Of a stretch of 64,000 bases of DNA, positions 14,301-23,880 are shown one piece after another; within the stretch, counting starts at the first letter, position 1; each line of letters begins with the position of its first letter. The translations under genes were made by a program, and so were the position numbers. Where the stretch lies: NCBI RefSeq assembly GCF_963675165.1, contig NC_087377.1, positions 14,008,198 to 14,072,197 on the forward strand, written 5' to 3'. The DNA is from Halichondria panicea. Taxonomy: Eukaryota > Porifera > Demospongiae > Suberitida > Halichondriidae. The notes below the pieces were generated by a model. It saw nothing but the letters and a program-made list of their open reading frames with translations, ran no database searches and was not told the DNA's origin.

Positions 14301-17168
14301 TAATTTTTGCCACATCGTCTAACATTATAGTATTCTTAGTACATAATGGCGTGCAAGTGAAAATTTATCTGACGGCAAAAGGGTTAAAAAATGCTGAATC
14401 AGCAAATAAGCCTAGCGATTATAGCAATGAAAGTACCGCAGGTGCTGATGCCTCGGTGGAGATGCCAAAGCTACATAACATAAAGCTAGCCTGCTAATAG
14501 CTTTGCTATTAGTATAGGGTGTATGGAAAGAAGGGAAGGAAACGAAAACGAAAATGGCATAGCCCGAGGGATGAGGGACACTATAACCATAGATACATAA
14601 ATCAATGAATAAATAAACGTGCAGAAGAGTAAAACCAAAAACCGGACAAGTCCGATGAAGACTACCAGTACTGTTTAGATGGCTAGGTTCAGCCATTGCA
14701 GCTTTATCTCACAGTCGATGTTTGCAAGGGTCTTACTTCTCCAACATAATTACAATGCTGCCTGACGTCATCTGTTTAGTACTTGCTAAAGCTGGATGTA
14801 TTCAAGTTCTCAGATTCTCTCCTATATATACCTGCTTTTCCATGTACTCAACTTTCAAATTCAAATAGGTTCACTTCATTCACTCTGATCGACCAGGAGC
14901 GTGGGAAGCATGCTCTGGAGCACCCCCTTGTCTCAAGCTACCTTACCTAGATAGGTTTCCCCATGCACAGCACCCCTTCACAAATACATCTTCCTACAAC
15001 TCTGCTCTCAACTAACTTTCCATGTTCATCAGCATGCAGTATTCATGTGAAAAAATACAGAATGGTAATGGTCGTTAACTTTACACAGCTGAGATATTTC
15101 CGTTTTTTCCGTTTTCATTTTCCGTTTCCTTCTTTTCCATGCACCCGCTTTTATACACAATTCACATTAATTTTTTGCAATTTTGCTGCATGAACTCAAA
15201 GTGTGGGTAATAATCGAACATGATTGTTGTTAAAAACGATCGATGCCAAACGTTCAAGTCTATAATTAATCGGGTTGTATCATCAGAGCCTTGCAGCTCT
15301 CTTCTCACTCTTTCTTGCAGCTATCAATAGCTAGTGTTCTAGTGCAGAGCTAACTACTAAGTAGAGTAGCAATACTCGGTAAACAAGTTTGGCTACGTGC
15401 TCTTCTGAAAAGGCTACAATGGCATTCCAAGTAAGCAAAACTAGGCATAACTCGAGAACAAAGCATTATTTTGCAAATCCACGAATTAAATCCAAAAAAA
15501 CATGACTAGAAGCCTATATACTTGCACTTCATTGATCCTTGAGCAGCGGGGTAGTCTCATGGATCAGCCCCCTCCTAAGAAGGGGTCTGAGCACTCTTGT
15601 CTTGAGGTCATTTCCCAATGGAATGTGCCAGACCAATGGAATGTAATCAATTCCTGACCTTACGCCCGCGTATTTGTTAATTATGCCTCGAGGTGTAGCC
15701 GCACGAGGGATACGGTAAAGTGTGTGTGTGTGTCTGTCTGTGGGTGGGTGGGTGGGTGGGTGTGTGTCTGTTCCAGCTGTAACTGCTCAACGGTTGCAAT
15801 GCGACGAAAACAAACAGCTTCTATAGGCTTCTAGCCACGTTCTCTTGGATTTTGATTCGTGGATTAGTAAACTAAAGCTTCTTTCTCAAGTTATGGCTAG
15901 TTTGACTCACATTGAAGGCCTCTAAGATTATTCATTAAGCCATCAGATAGGCTTCTGTTTCCATTCAGCTCCTCTCCTATAATGACTGTGTGGAATTCAA
16001 TTCTGTCAACAATTGTCAACAATTGCAATCAACAATTGCAATCAACGTAACATATATCTCTTCACCTCTTCTAATAGTTTTTGAGCGAAAGCAAAACAAC
16101 AGCGAGAGGCATTAGCACAGCACAGCTTGCACCACTCGTTCGTTTGGTCAGTGATCGGTTCGTTATGGCAAAAATCGAATTATTGGACAGTATTTTTCAA
16201 ATGATTACTGTTCCAACTGGAAGTGACCTGGCCTATCCAAATGTTCGCTTGTTAATTGTTACATGCATGGCCACCATTATAAAGTAGGAAAATTAGTTTC
16301 ATAATTTGTTCGTGCATTACACGACCTTTTAACAGGCGCACTTTGATGTCTAACGGAGTTCGGCGACTTGCTGTATAAGTTTTAAAGTGGCCGACAGGCC
16401 CTTAAAAACACTCTTACAAAAACACTCATACAATTGCAGCTATTAAAATAAGGTCATGCACTACTGCCATGCTCAAACGTGTTATTATTTACCCGTTACA
16501 GATTCTATGCTGCCGAGATCACCTCTGCCCTCGGGTACCTGCACAGTCTCAATATTATCTATTGGGATCTCAAACTTGAAAACATTCTACTAGACGCTAA
16601 CGGCCATATCATGCTAACAGACCTTGGACTCTGCAAAGAAGAGGTCAAATTTGGAGAGACAGTAACAACTTCTGGCAGCCCCAAATGCCTAGCCCCTGAG
16701 GTGCTCAGAAAGCAAGAGTACGGTTACAGCGTCGACTGGTGGTGTCTGGGCGTGGTAATCTATGAAATGATGTACGGGCTGCCACCGTTTTATTCTGAAG
16801 ATGTTACTGAATGGCACAACAATATTTGTCGTAAGTCATTACAACTTCGGAATCTGCCTAACATCACTCCCAGTGCTCGAGGCCTACTCGAAGGTTTGCT
16901 GCAAAAAGACAAAAATCATCGATTAGGAGAGAATGGTGATCATAACGACATCAAGGTTCACTCATTTTTCAAGTCCATCAACTGGGATGCCCTGTTCCGT
17001 AAGCGATTGAAGCCTCCGTTCAACTCTCCTCCGGTAAAGGATACCCTCAAACTTGGACATTTTGGGTCCGAGCTTATTGCCGAGGCTATTTCTGGCGCAC
17101 AGAAACACGGGACAGTGCGTGTGCCATGTGTGAGCATTGCTGAAGACACTTTTAATGTAATGAACTAG
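3734..17168 (+). CDS. Gene A: three-pass Ig/FN3 receptor fused to PX and SGK3-like kinase
   Basis: Fourteen exons were chained by splice sites and phase: 3734-4197, 4252-4459, 4557-4835, 4887-4970, 5019-5150, 5199-5318, 5384-5441, 5499-5538, 5594-5793, 5848-6010, 6071-6277, 10744-11000, 16502-17168, plus an unseen first exon. The junction phases all agree and give about 959 codons without an internal stop. The order is an Ig-like domain (residues about 1-130), FN3 (130-224), a Cys-rich membrane-proximal domain (225-317), TM1-TM3 (320-425), a linker, PX (508-605) and an AGC kinase fold (638-900). With a cleaved signal peptide, three helices place PX and kinase in the cytosol. SGK3 PX domains bind PI3P; that function here is inferred. 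No start codon was found, and key kinase residues are changed. Separate receptor and kinase genes remain possible without cDNA. Confidence 0.72.
5384..6277 (+). CDS. Gene A linker, PX domain and kinase glycine loop
   Basis: Two short exons (58 and 40 nt) and a Lys/Ser-rich stretch lead into a PX domain. Recognisable PX features are Val-Tyr-Lys-Val, the RRYSEF motif split by a phase-2 intron, Phe-Asp-Pro-Asn-Phe-Ile, and Glu-Arg-Arg-Ile-Gly-Leu. These match the PI3P-binding basic residues of SGK3 (CISK) by family knowledge. The last exon ends in the kinase glycine loop GKGTFVKV, where the third glycine of GxGxxG is Val651. The spacing from the TM3 exon is only 65 nt, which leaves no room for a separate promoter and terminator. 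Confidence 0.82.
8518..8727. mobile_element. Small foldback element
   Basis: About 50 bp at 8518-8570 pair with the complement of 8675-8727; the shared core is AGAGGCTCTCGTCTAC. The loop is about 110 bp. No coding capacity or clear target duplication is seen. Confidence 0.6.
8763..10115. mobile_element. Palindromic MITE, CAGTGCAACAACC ends, TA target site (copy 1)
   Basis: The element is flanked by TA on both sides and its ends are exact complements (CAGTGCAACAACCAAAGA). Most of its 1353 bp is one long imperfect palindrome, with a GAGCGGCCC block inverted around the centre. A second copy lies at 23881-25120. TA target sites and CAG ends are typical of Tc1/mariner/pogo MITEs, and the pogo-like transposase at 21.9-23.7 kb is a candidate mobiliser (inference). 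Confidence 0.8.
10744..11000 (+). CDS. Gene A kinase N-lobe exon
   Basis: This 257-nt exon runs in phase from the glycine loop. It encodes Tyr-Ala-Ile-Lys-Val-Leu-Gln-Lys with the ATP-anchoring lysine (Lys668) and HPFLVGL, Ser-Phe-Gln-Thr and FFHLQR strings typical of SGK kinases. The alpha-C glutamate of the family Met-Ala-Glu-Arg-Asn motif is Arg686 here, and the alpha-C to beta-4 segment is several residues shorter. The family Gly-Gly-Glu-Leu-Phe is Gly-Val-Lys-Leu-Phe. A degraded copy of this exon lies at 37676-37850. Confidence 0.88.
12696..12754. repeat. TG/CG-rich microsatellite
   Basis: The stretch alternates GTGTG, GTGCGTG and GCGCG units over about 58 bp. It is simple-sequence DNA just outside a foldback element. 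Confidence 0.8.
12781..13322. mobile_element. Foldback element, TGGCATCGATCG ends
   Basis: The first 38 bp and last 38 bp are complements with one or two mismatches (core CGATCGTTTTTAACAACAAT). A solitary copy of the right end recurs at 15213-15248. No open frame of note is inside. Confidence 0.7.
13480..14472. repeat. Inverted repeat pair with inner palindrome
   Basis: About 42 bp at 13480-13522 (including CACCGAGGCATCAGCACCTG) pair with their complement at 14430-14472. Inside lies a second, nearly continuous palindrome at 13941-14172, whose arms carry TCAAGGGCGTATAAAAGAAG and a central AATAGAAATTTCTATTTTTA hairpin. This looks like one foldback element inserted into another. Confidence 0.6.
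15430..15930. repeat. Dispersed repeat with (GGGT)n tract
   Basis: The segment containing CGCACGAGGGATACGGTAAA, a TG-rich tract and TCTAGCCACGTTCTCTT recurs at 63855-64000. The phrase GCATTATTTTGCAAATCCAC also recurs near 59.18 kb. At 15740-15762 five consecutive GGGT units could form a G-quadruplex. The repeat has no coding content that I can support. Confidence 0.6.
16502..17168 (+). CDS. Gene A kinase C-lobe and C-terminal exon
   Basis: One 667-nt exon completes the AGC kinase fold to a TAG stop. It starts with Arg-Phe-Tyr-Ala-Ala-Glu-Ile and matches SGK kinases through [22 protein letters not shown] and the PPFN tail start. Deviations are Tyr-Trp-Asp (758-760) for the family Tyr-Arg-Asp, Asp-Leu-Gly (778-780) for Asp-Phe-Gly, and an activation segment reading TTSGSPKC where the family has TFCGTPEY. 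Asp760, Asn765 and Asp778 are kept. The C-terminal hydrophobic motif of SGK proteins is not recognisable in the last residues. Weak or absent catalysis is inferred. Confidence 0.9.
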
Positions 17169-17313
17169 TTAAAAAAATAATGTGTGGTGAATATAACTGC
17201 AAGCGGTCATATTTCTGTGTTGTTAAAGTAATAATTATTTTATTCCAAGGTGAAATAACTAAGTGGGGTTAAATTAAATGTCATTAAGCCAAATTACTAC
17301 TTGCGATTGTTTT

Positions 17314-17319
17314 AATAAA
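17314..17319 (+). terminator. Candidate polyadenylation signal of gene A
   Basis: AATAAA lies about 145 nt after the gene A stop codon in AT-rich DNA and is the first consensus hexamer there. Confidence 0.5.
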
Positions 17320-18200
17320 CAACAGGTTAAAGATACATTTGTGCTATATATATAGTAAATATAATTACGTTCTTTGTGGTTATTTTAAATTAACGTATTG
17401 TCTATCTGGATAAAATAACCCAGGTATTCAGTGTTTCTAGACTTATACCAGTCTAAAACAACCTATCAATTAGTTATTGGCAGATAAAGCTAACTGAAAT
17501 AGATACTGTACATCATTGAATCTCTTTTTTACTCTTTCAGCTTACGTTACCTGGAGTAGAGCACTAACTCTTGTTCATACAGTGAGAAACTCAACAGTTC
17601 CAGGAATCGGGCATGAAAGGAAGCATTATAATTCCAGAAATACAAGATTTGTAAAAAGCTAATGTTGCTTCACCTACATGGCCCAAGTCAATCTTTCAAG
17701 TACACTTGCCACCAGACATTGTTGTATACCAGTATTACTGAAATGTTTAACTCTTGTAGGACCCAGAACCACAACTAGTCGCCAGTATACTTAAGAACAA
17801 AGCTGCCACAATTATTATGATTTTGAGACTAAAATAAACTCTTTTTTGTGTAATTACCTCTTAATTAACACAGGAAAAATATCGAAATTTCCTATACTTT
17901 CAGGATAGTACAAAATTTCCTGTAGACTTTCCTGTATGAATCTTACACATGTCCTGAACTTCTTCAGGAATAGTAAAGGAAACTATACAGGAAACGTTGC
18001 ACTATCCTTTGTAAGTAGGTTGCAGGACACCTGCCATTTTTCAGGAAATGTGCAGATTTTATGGGCTGCACTGTAGCAGCACTGTAGCAGGAAATTTAAA
18101 TATTTTCCCTGTGTAACAATCAGTCATTCTAACATATTCATTAATAAATGCCAGTAAAAGCTATAAAAAACTTCGGATTGTGTGTACTTATAGTGCAACC

Positions 18201-18632
18201 ACTAGAGTAAAGTATCAATCACCGGACGTCATCATATGTCGGACACCGATATTGTCAAAACTACAAAAGATACAGACACCATTCAAAGACTATTTTAAAG
18301 CTAATGTCTTATGCTATCTATTCTCCAAATTGTGTAGCTATACTGTGAAAATTGTTTGTTTTACAGCTGAAAGAAAACGCTGTCCGGTGGTAGCGATTGC
18401 CAGACAAAAACAACGTAAGTTCGGACAGTGCTGATATTCTCACCAGTAAGGACTCCTGTGAAAATGTAAAAATTGAGGACTATAGCGGAACTCTTTAGCT
18501 AGCTGCAGACCAAAAATGAAGCTCAAACTCCTATCAGGCTCTGCACTACGCTCAGTTGAACTGGTAAAGGTATCTCGATCAATAAATCGGACATTGTGGT
18601 TATGATCAATTAACCGGACACTGTACTTTTCC
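18201..18632 (+). repeat. Left terminal inverted repeat of the large transposon
   Basis: This arm pairs with 25149-25576. It begins ACTAGAGTAAAG and ends near AACCGGACACTGTAC. It contains the motif CGGACA or its complement at about 18222, 18238, 18384, 18421, 18590 and 18628. The 84-codon open frame at 18180-18434 has a counterpart in the other arm but no domain, so I do not call it a gene. Confidence 0.8.
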
Positions 18633-19012
18633 AGTGCTGCTGGGCTCAAAGGGATGTCTAGATACTATCAGACTTTGCACATCATACTTTTCTTCAACTG
18701 TCTAACTCTATATATATAAAACAAAATGTATACACCAATCATGATGACCAATGTTCAATGTTTTGTGTTTTACTCTGATCTAGATCTACCTGACTACCAA
18801 ACAGATCTTGTGACTTCATACAAACGGAAACCACACTGTAAAAACAAATATATCATACTAGAAATGTTGCTGAGAATAACACATTGACAGAAATACCTTT
18901 TTTCCTTCATCCACACTCTTTTTTGGCTCTGCATGTACGATACAAAGTAACTCTAGTTACGTACCATTATTTTGTATAATTGTGAACGGAGTAGAGTGTA
19001 TAATAAAAATCA

Positions 19013-20932
19013 GTGTCTTTTTGTATACCCCGAAACTGTTCTGGGTGCAAGCCACGTTCAATAATACCTTTGATGCCGTGGACAGCGGAAATAGTCTCGT
19101 CAGAAGCAGCTAGAATAAATAAATTAAAACACAACACTGTGACTGGAATTTAAACTATAACCTTTGACTTCCAGAGTGCTTACAGCCTTGGGTACTGGTT
19201 TACTCGCTGGTTTACTCTCTCCTCTGAGTTTCATTTTGAACCCTGAAAGATTGGATGATTTTTATGCCACATAATTATAAGCACATTCATTAATGCCTTG
19301 GACAGCGGAGGTAGTCTCGTCAGAAGTAGCTAAAATAGATTAATTAAAACCACAACACTGCACGTGACTGGAAATTTAACTAACCTCTTTTGACTCCCAG
19401 AGTGTCTTCAACCTTGGGCGCTGGCCTTTTAGACCCTGAACATTTGTATGACCTTCACACCAATACGTATGGGCATATTCGATACCTTTTGCAGATGTAA
19501 GATCTGTGCCATTGGTGGTCGTCTCGGCAGAAGTAGCTGGAATAATGAGATACATTAATTAAAACACAACACTGTGATTGAGCAACATAAACAAACATTT
19601 GACTCCCAGTGTGCCTACAGCCTTGGGCACTGCTCTTCTGAGAGTCCTCTTGGGTTCTGAAAATTGTAAGACTTTTATGCCACGTGTATTGGCATACACG
19701 TCACTGATACCTTTGATGCTCTTAACAGACGTAACACCTCTAGTCTCGTCAAGAGTAGCTGGAATAATGAGATACATTAATTAAAACACAATACTGTGAT
19801 TGAGCAACATAAACAAACATTTGACTCCCAGTGTGCCTACAGCCTTGGGCACTGCTCTTCTGAGAGTCCTCTTGGGTTCTGAAAATTTGTAAGACTTTTA
19901 TGCCACGTGTATTGGCATACACGTCACTGATACCTTTGACGCTCTTAACAGACGTAACACCTCTAGTCTCGTCAAGAGTAGCTGGAATGGGACTGGGCAA
20001 TGAACCTTTGACTCCTACAGTCTTGGGCGCTGGTGTACCCCCTCTTCCGATTGTCATATTGGGCTCTGGAAATGGTATGACTTTCATGTATCAGTATGCC
20101 ACGTATATATGTACGTAAAATAATTATTGGGACATTAATAGTAATACCCTTCGCAGACGTAACACTAAGAGGTATTAGGTAGTCATTAAACAAACCTTTG
20201 ACTCCCAGTGTACCTGCAGCCTTGGGCATTGCTTGACACCTTCTTCTTAGCGTTCTCTTGGGCTCTGCACAATTGTAAGACGTTCATGCCACATATATAT
20301 ATTATGTACACAATAATGCACATTTCGAAATCAGATACCTGTGATTCCCTTTGTAGACGTAGAGGTAGATCTTGTCTTGTCAGCAGTAGCTGGAAAATTT
20401 GCTACATAAACACAACACGGGAAGGGACTGGGCAAAAAACTAACCATTGACTCCTACAATCTTGGGCGCTGGTGTAGACGTAGAGGTAGATCTTGTCTTG
20501 TCAGCAGTAGCTGGAAAATTTGCTACATAAACACAACACGGGAAGGGACTGGGCAAAAAACTAACCTTTGACTCCTACAATCTTGGGCGCTGGTGTATCC
20601 CCTCTTCTGGGTGTCCTCTTAGACTCTGAAAATTCCGGGTGTGAATTTCGCTTAAAAATATGCACATCAAATACCTTTGACTTCTATCCCAGACACGTCA
20701 TCCTCACCATCAGACATAGTCGTGGCTACATAACGAGTGACTCAAATTGAACATAGGGTGTAAAAGTTAATTGTTAATTATACCGCTTAGACTGGTGCTA
20801 GCTTCTTGCTGCTCAGTGAGATAGCCCAGAGAAGCTGCAGTCTTATCAATATAAATACCAAATGCATGAGCATATCTAAACTTACCAGACTTAGAACACG
20901 TCGTATGCTCATCTGAAACAGTACAACCAGAA
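19013..20932 (-). CDS. Repeated 3' exons of the Ulp1-PHD gene
   Basis: Downstream of the PHD exon the minus strand continues as short exons that all start and end in phase 1: 20885-20932, 20784-20834, 20673-20723, 20566-20625, 20445-20510, 20339-20389, 20196-20264 and further copies to about 19050. They fall into two alternating types. One encodes an acidic/threonine string such as ATLDETRGVTSVKS; the other a basic string such as PKRTLRRAVPKA followed by GTLGVK. One exon (20445-20510) is a fusion of both types. A short final exon with a TGA near 19013 is possible. The repeats would extend the protein with alternating charged linkers. Some copies are decayed (about 20145). Confidence 0.6.
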
Positions 20933-20946
20933 CCTACAAATAATTT

Positions 20947-21771
20947 TTAATTATGTATGTGCGAAAATAAACTTGTATACTTACACTGGCAGCATATCCA
21001 GAGGATGGAATCATCTTCATCTAACAGCACATCATCAGGAATCGGAACGCAGCCTTCATGATACCACATGTTACACGTGTCGCAGGAAGCCATCGGCAAA
21101 ACCTCCGTTCTTCGACATAAGCAAAACAACTCAACCGATTTTCTGTGGACAAGCCGCCTTTTCTCCTTGCTATCTCTTCTAGTTGAAAATACGGTGAGAG
21201 TTGGTGGTTCGCTCTCGAAACATTCTTTCAGGTGAATTCGCATACTTGATTGATCATAACTGCTTTTGAAAGGATCGATTCTTGAACACAAATCTGCAGC
21301 CATAGCGATCGCATACAGTCCACAATCATTACATCCTATCTGTTTTTGAACATTAACCACGTTGATGGTCACAGAATGCTGTTGAGACTTCAGAATTGTG
21401 CAAACTTGCTGAGCTATTGATCCTGATGCGGTGGGGATGGTATGCAGGGAGTCGTATAAATCAACACTTCCTTGTTCAGAAAATACATTCGAAACACAAG
21501 CCCAGTGACAGTCGTTAACACATAAAATCTGCACAAATTCATCTGGAACTGACAGCCAGGTCTTCCTATCTCTTAGGTATGACGTATCTAAAAGACCGTT
21601 TTGTCGAGGGTACCTTTGCTTAAGCATGTACTGAGCTGCACTGATATGACTTGCAGACAACCATTTGCCATTCGTTAGAGTGTCTTCATCATCCTTTGTA
21701 AGACATAATGTGTGTATCCATTCAGTCAAGTATGGATCTAAGAGAAATATATAGATGGTAAAAGGCATCAA
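20947..21771 (-). CDS. Ulp1-like (C48) cysteine protease with PHD finger
   Basis: The open frame encodes a C48 protease core with His89 (DCHWACV), Asp107 (DLYDS), Gln144 and Cys150 (NDCGLYAIA), the usual His-Asp-Gln-Cys set. A C4HC3 PHD finger follows at residues 217-263 (Cys217, 219, 230, 233, His238, Cys241, 260, 263) with the MWYHEGC core. C48 enzymes cleave SUMO-like proteins, and PHD fingers often read histone H3 tails; both functions are by family. A donor (CAG T|GTAAGT) within the last PHD codons leads in phase to the 20885-20932 exon, so the real protein continues. The true exon start is probably at AG|ATCC near 21740. Such proteases accompany several transposon types. Confidence 0.82.
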   Translation of the reverse strand: MMPFTIYIFLLDPYLTEWIHTLCLTKDDEDTLTNGKWLSASHISAAQYMLKQRYPRQNGLLDTSYLRDRKTWLSVPDEFVQILCVNDCHWACVSNVFSEQGSVDLYDSLHTIPTASGSIAQQVCTILKSQQHSVTINVVNVQKQIGCNDCGLYAIAMAADLCSRIDPFKSSYDQSSMRIHLKECFESEPPTLTVFSTRRDSKEKRRLVHRKSVELFCLCRRTEVLPMASCDTCNMWYHEGCVPIPDDVLLDEDDSILWICCQCKYTSLFSHIHN

Positions 21772-21791
21772 TTAAATTAAAATACTTACTA

Positions 21792-21853
21792 TCACTTTCA
21801 GCTGGGACAAGTTCAAGAGGTCATAACCACAGTTCGTGGAATTGCAAGGGCCT
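21792..21853 (-). other. Possible linking exon between transposase and Ulp1-PHD
   Basis: A 62-nt open segment is bounded by ATTCAG and GTAAGTAT. The transposase frame ends at a donor-like ACAG|GTGAAT that could join to it in phase, but the next junction to the Ulp1 exon is off by one nucleotide in my reading. The two proteins may therefore be separate or the exon ends may differ. Confidence 0.3.
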
Positions 21854-21893
21854 GAATTATCTAATTGTACCGTGGAGAGACAGATATATAGAC

Positions 21894-23657
21894 TTAAAAT
21901 AAACAATACAAATATTCACCTGTCTTCTGAGATGGCACTGTAGTTTTCTTCTTCTTCATCGGTGTTTTTTTCTTTTGTTCTTCCCGCTGAATCTTTTTCT
22001 CTTCACGCTGAATCCTCCTCTCTTCTTTCTGTCGTTCAATCTCCTTTTTCTCCTTCTGTTTTTTCTCTGCTGATTCAATCCACTGCTTACTTGTAATCAC
22101 TCGACCACCTGATTTGTTTGATTTAGGAAGGTTACTTGGTGGCTTGGGAAAATCTAACGTGTGCCCAAGCGGTGAGACATAGGGCAGTGGCTTTGCTGGT
22201 GTAGCAAGGTGTGCTGGGTTCAATTTCTGTTTCATAATTGGCTCTTGGGTACGCAGACGAACAGGATTTCCATCTGCTATGTGTGTGGAGATAGGACTCT
22301 CGATATCCTCACTACCTATTGAAGAACGATAGGCAGGTTTTCTCTTAGTCTGCGGACTGTAAAAAGGAATATACGAAAGACCAGTGTTAGAACAAAGAGC
22401 CTCTGGTTTAAATTCCTTAAATTGCTCCTCTGGAAGAACAAATGCAGCTTCATTTAAGGGGTATACTCCGGTCACCCTAAAACCACTTTTTATGTTTTTG
22501 ATGGTCATTGCCTCGTCCCACGCTTCACACAGTAAAGAGGAGAAATCATAGAGCGTAATCACTCTCCCAGGATTTCTGACGAGAAATGAATGGCATACCT
22601 TTCTCCAACTGCTCTTTAAAGCTGAGAAGACTCCTTTGTCCAAAGGCTGAGATACCTGGGTTGTGTGAGGTGGGAGGACAAACAAGACAACTTGTTCACT
22701 GGCAGCAAGTTTAACCATGTCCGGGCAAAAATGTGATGAACACCCATCTAAGAGTAGTAGCAGAGGCCTCTCTGAAGGGGCGTAACATAGAAAATGGTTA
22801 ACAAACCAGTCATGGAACAGCTCCATATCCATCCAGCCATTTTTCGAATACCCATAATACGTGTTTGGAACTTCACCAACAGCAAGTTCAGTTTTCATCT
22901 TTCGATTGAAGATCACAAATGGTGGTATGCAGTCACCAGTTGCATTGACACAGGCAATAACAGTTACCTGAGATTTTGTATCAGAGGTGATACATGATAG
23001 ATTCTTCTGCCCTTTTCTGCCCACAACTTTGGGTGCTTTGGGTGCTAAAGGCATTCCGCTCTCATCACAATTGAAAATCAACCTTGGCTTATCAAGCAAA
23101 GTATTCTGAGTTAAAGTTTCTCGGAGCAGATCGAAATATTTGTTAAACGTTTCCCGACTCATAGCTTGAGCTCGTGGTTGGGCCAAAGGTGAGGGAGTAC
23201 GGAGAGTAATATGAGGCTGTCTTTCCCTAAATCGTTGCCACCATCCAGTTGACACCTCTTTCTCAATCCCTTTTCTCCAGAGATGTTGCTGTACAATGCA
23301 GATAACTTGTGTTCTAGTTCTGGGATATCCAATGGCTGCACAACCAATCAAAAAATGTGCAAGTTCCTCTTCTTCCATCGTCGTAAGATACTTCTCTGGG
23401 CCAGGTCTATTTGTGGAAACATTCTTACGGACTCTATCATAGAGAGTTGACTTGGGTACTCCGTAACGCTCTTGTGCTTGTCTGAATGAGAGAGTGTGGT
23501 TGGATACAGCTTCACATGCTAACCCCATACTTTTAGAGTTCGTCCAATCATGGTACACACGTGGTGGTTGTATTGTGGGTACTGGTGGAGTTGGATCACG
23601 ACGAAGATCGTGATCACGTGACCTTGCTCCAGATATTCTACAGTGCAAATCAATCAT
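21894..23657 (-). CDS. Pogo/Tigger-like DDE transposase
   Basis: The 587-codon frame has a psq/CENP-B-type helix-turn-helix at residues 42-80 (LSFRQAQERYGVPKSTLYD), a second DNA-binding region to about 150, and a DDE_1 catalytic core. Asp198 lies in FNCDESG, Asp304 in LLLDGCSSH and Asp340 in QPLDKGVF, a spacing of 36 residues between the second and third. The C-terminus (about 510-575) is a long Lys/Glu/Arg-rich probable coiled coil. The frame is intact, so activity may be recent. It lies with the Ulp1-PHD gene, same strand, between long inverted repeats. The start ATG at 23657 is the first in frame; an upstream exon is possible. Confidence 0.88.
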   Translation of the reverse strand: MIDLHCRISGARSRDHDLRRDPTPPVPTIQPPRVYHDWTNSKSMGLACEAVSNHTLSFRQAQERYGVPKSTLYDRVRKNVSTNRPGPEKYLTTMEEEELAHFLIGCAAIGYPRTRTQVICIVQQHLWRKGIEKEVSTGWWQRFRERQPHITLRTPSPLAQPRAQAMSRETFNKYFDLLRETLTQNTLLDKPRLIFNCDESGMPLAPKAPKVVGRKGQKNLSCITSDTKSQVTVIACVNATGDCIPPFVIFNRKMKTELAVGEVPNTYYGYSKNGWMDMELFHDWFVNHFLCYAPSERPLLLLLDGCSSHFCPDMVKLAASEQVVLFVLPPHTTQVSQPLDKGVFSALKSSWRKVCHSFLVRNPGRVITLYDFSSLLCEAWDEAMTIKNIKSGFRVTGVYPLNEAAFVLPEEQFKEFKPEALCSNTGLSYIPFYSPQTKRKPAYRSSIGSEDIESPISTHIADGNPVRLRTQEPIMKQKLNPAHLATPAKPLPYVSPLGHTLDFPKPPSNLPKSNKSGGRVITSKQWIESAEKKQKEKKEIERQKEERRIQREEKKIQREEQKKKTPMKKKKTTVPSQKTGEYLYCLF

Positions 23658-23880
23658 CCGAGCCTAGGAAAAAGATTTTGCTATTGTTACATTGTGTCCT
23701 GATTATTATTTGTATACTATATAAAAAGTTTTAAATGATGCATGAGCACCAGCAAGTTGTGGATTCTACCTGTCAGTGAGTACATGATATGTATGCTCAT
23801 AGGCAACCGTCTTTGGCTGTTAATTTAACCATAAATAGACTAGATATACAAGTAACTTACCATTTTCATGTACTGTATAC

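Larger units (their letters stand above)
11001..16501 (+). other. Second large intron of gene A, repeat-filled
   Basis: Donor AG|GTGAGTAT and acceptor CCGTTACAG bound this 5.5-kb interval. It contains several foldback repeats, TG-rich and (GGGT)n simple repeats, and repeated TTCCGTTT/TTCCATGCACCC blocks at 12.53, 13.74, 14.52 and 15.1 kb. The open frames inside (for example 16081-16287) show no domain and lie wholly within the intron. Confidence 0.55.

Noticed and set aside
16081..16287. 68-codon frame inside the gene A intron
   Set aside because: No homology recognised, no splice evidence, and it lies between two exons that join in phase without it.
18180..18434. 84-codon frame with a similar frame at 25343-25609
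   Set aside because: The similarity is explained by the terminal inverted repeats of the transposon; no domain or start context supports a gene.
19559..20229. Plus- and minus-strand frames of 60-112 codons
   Set aside because: They read through introns of the repeated mini-exons and do not follow the splice-phase pattern.
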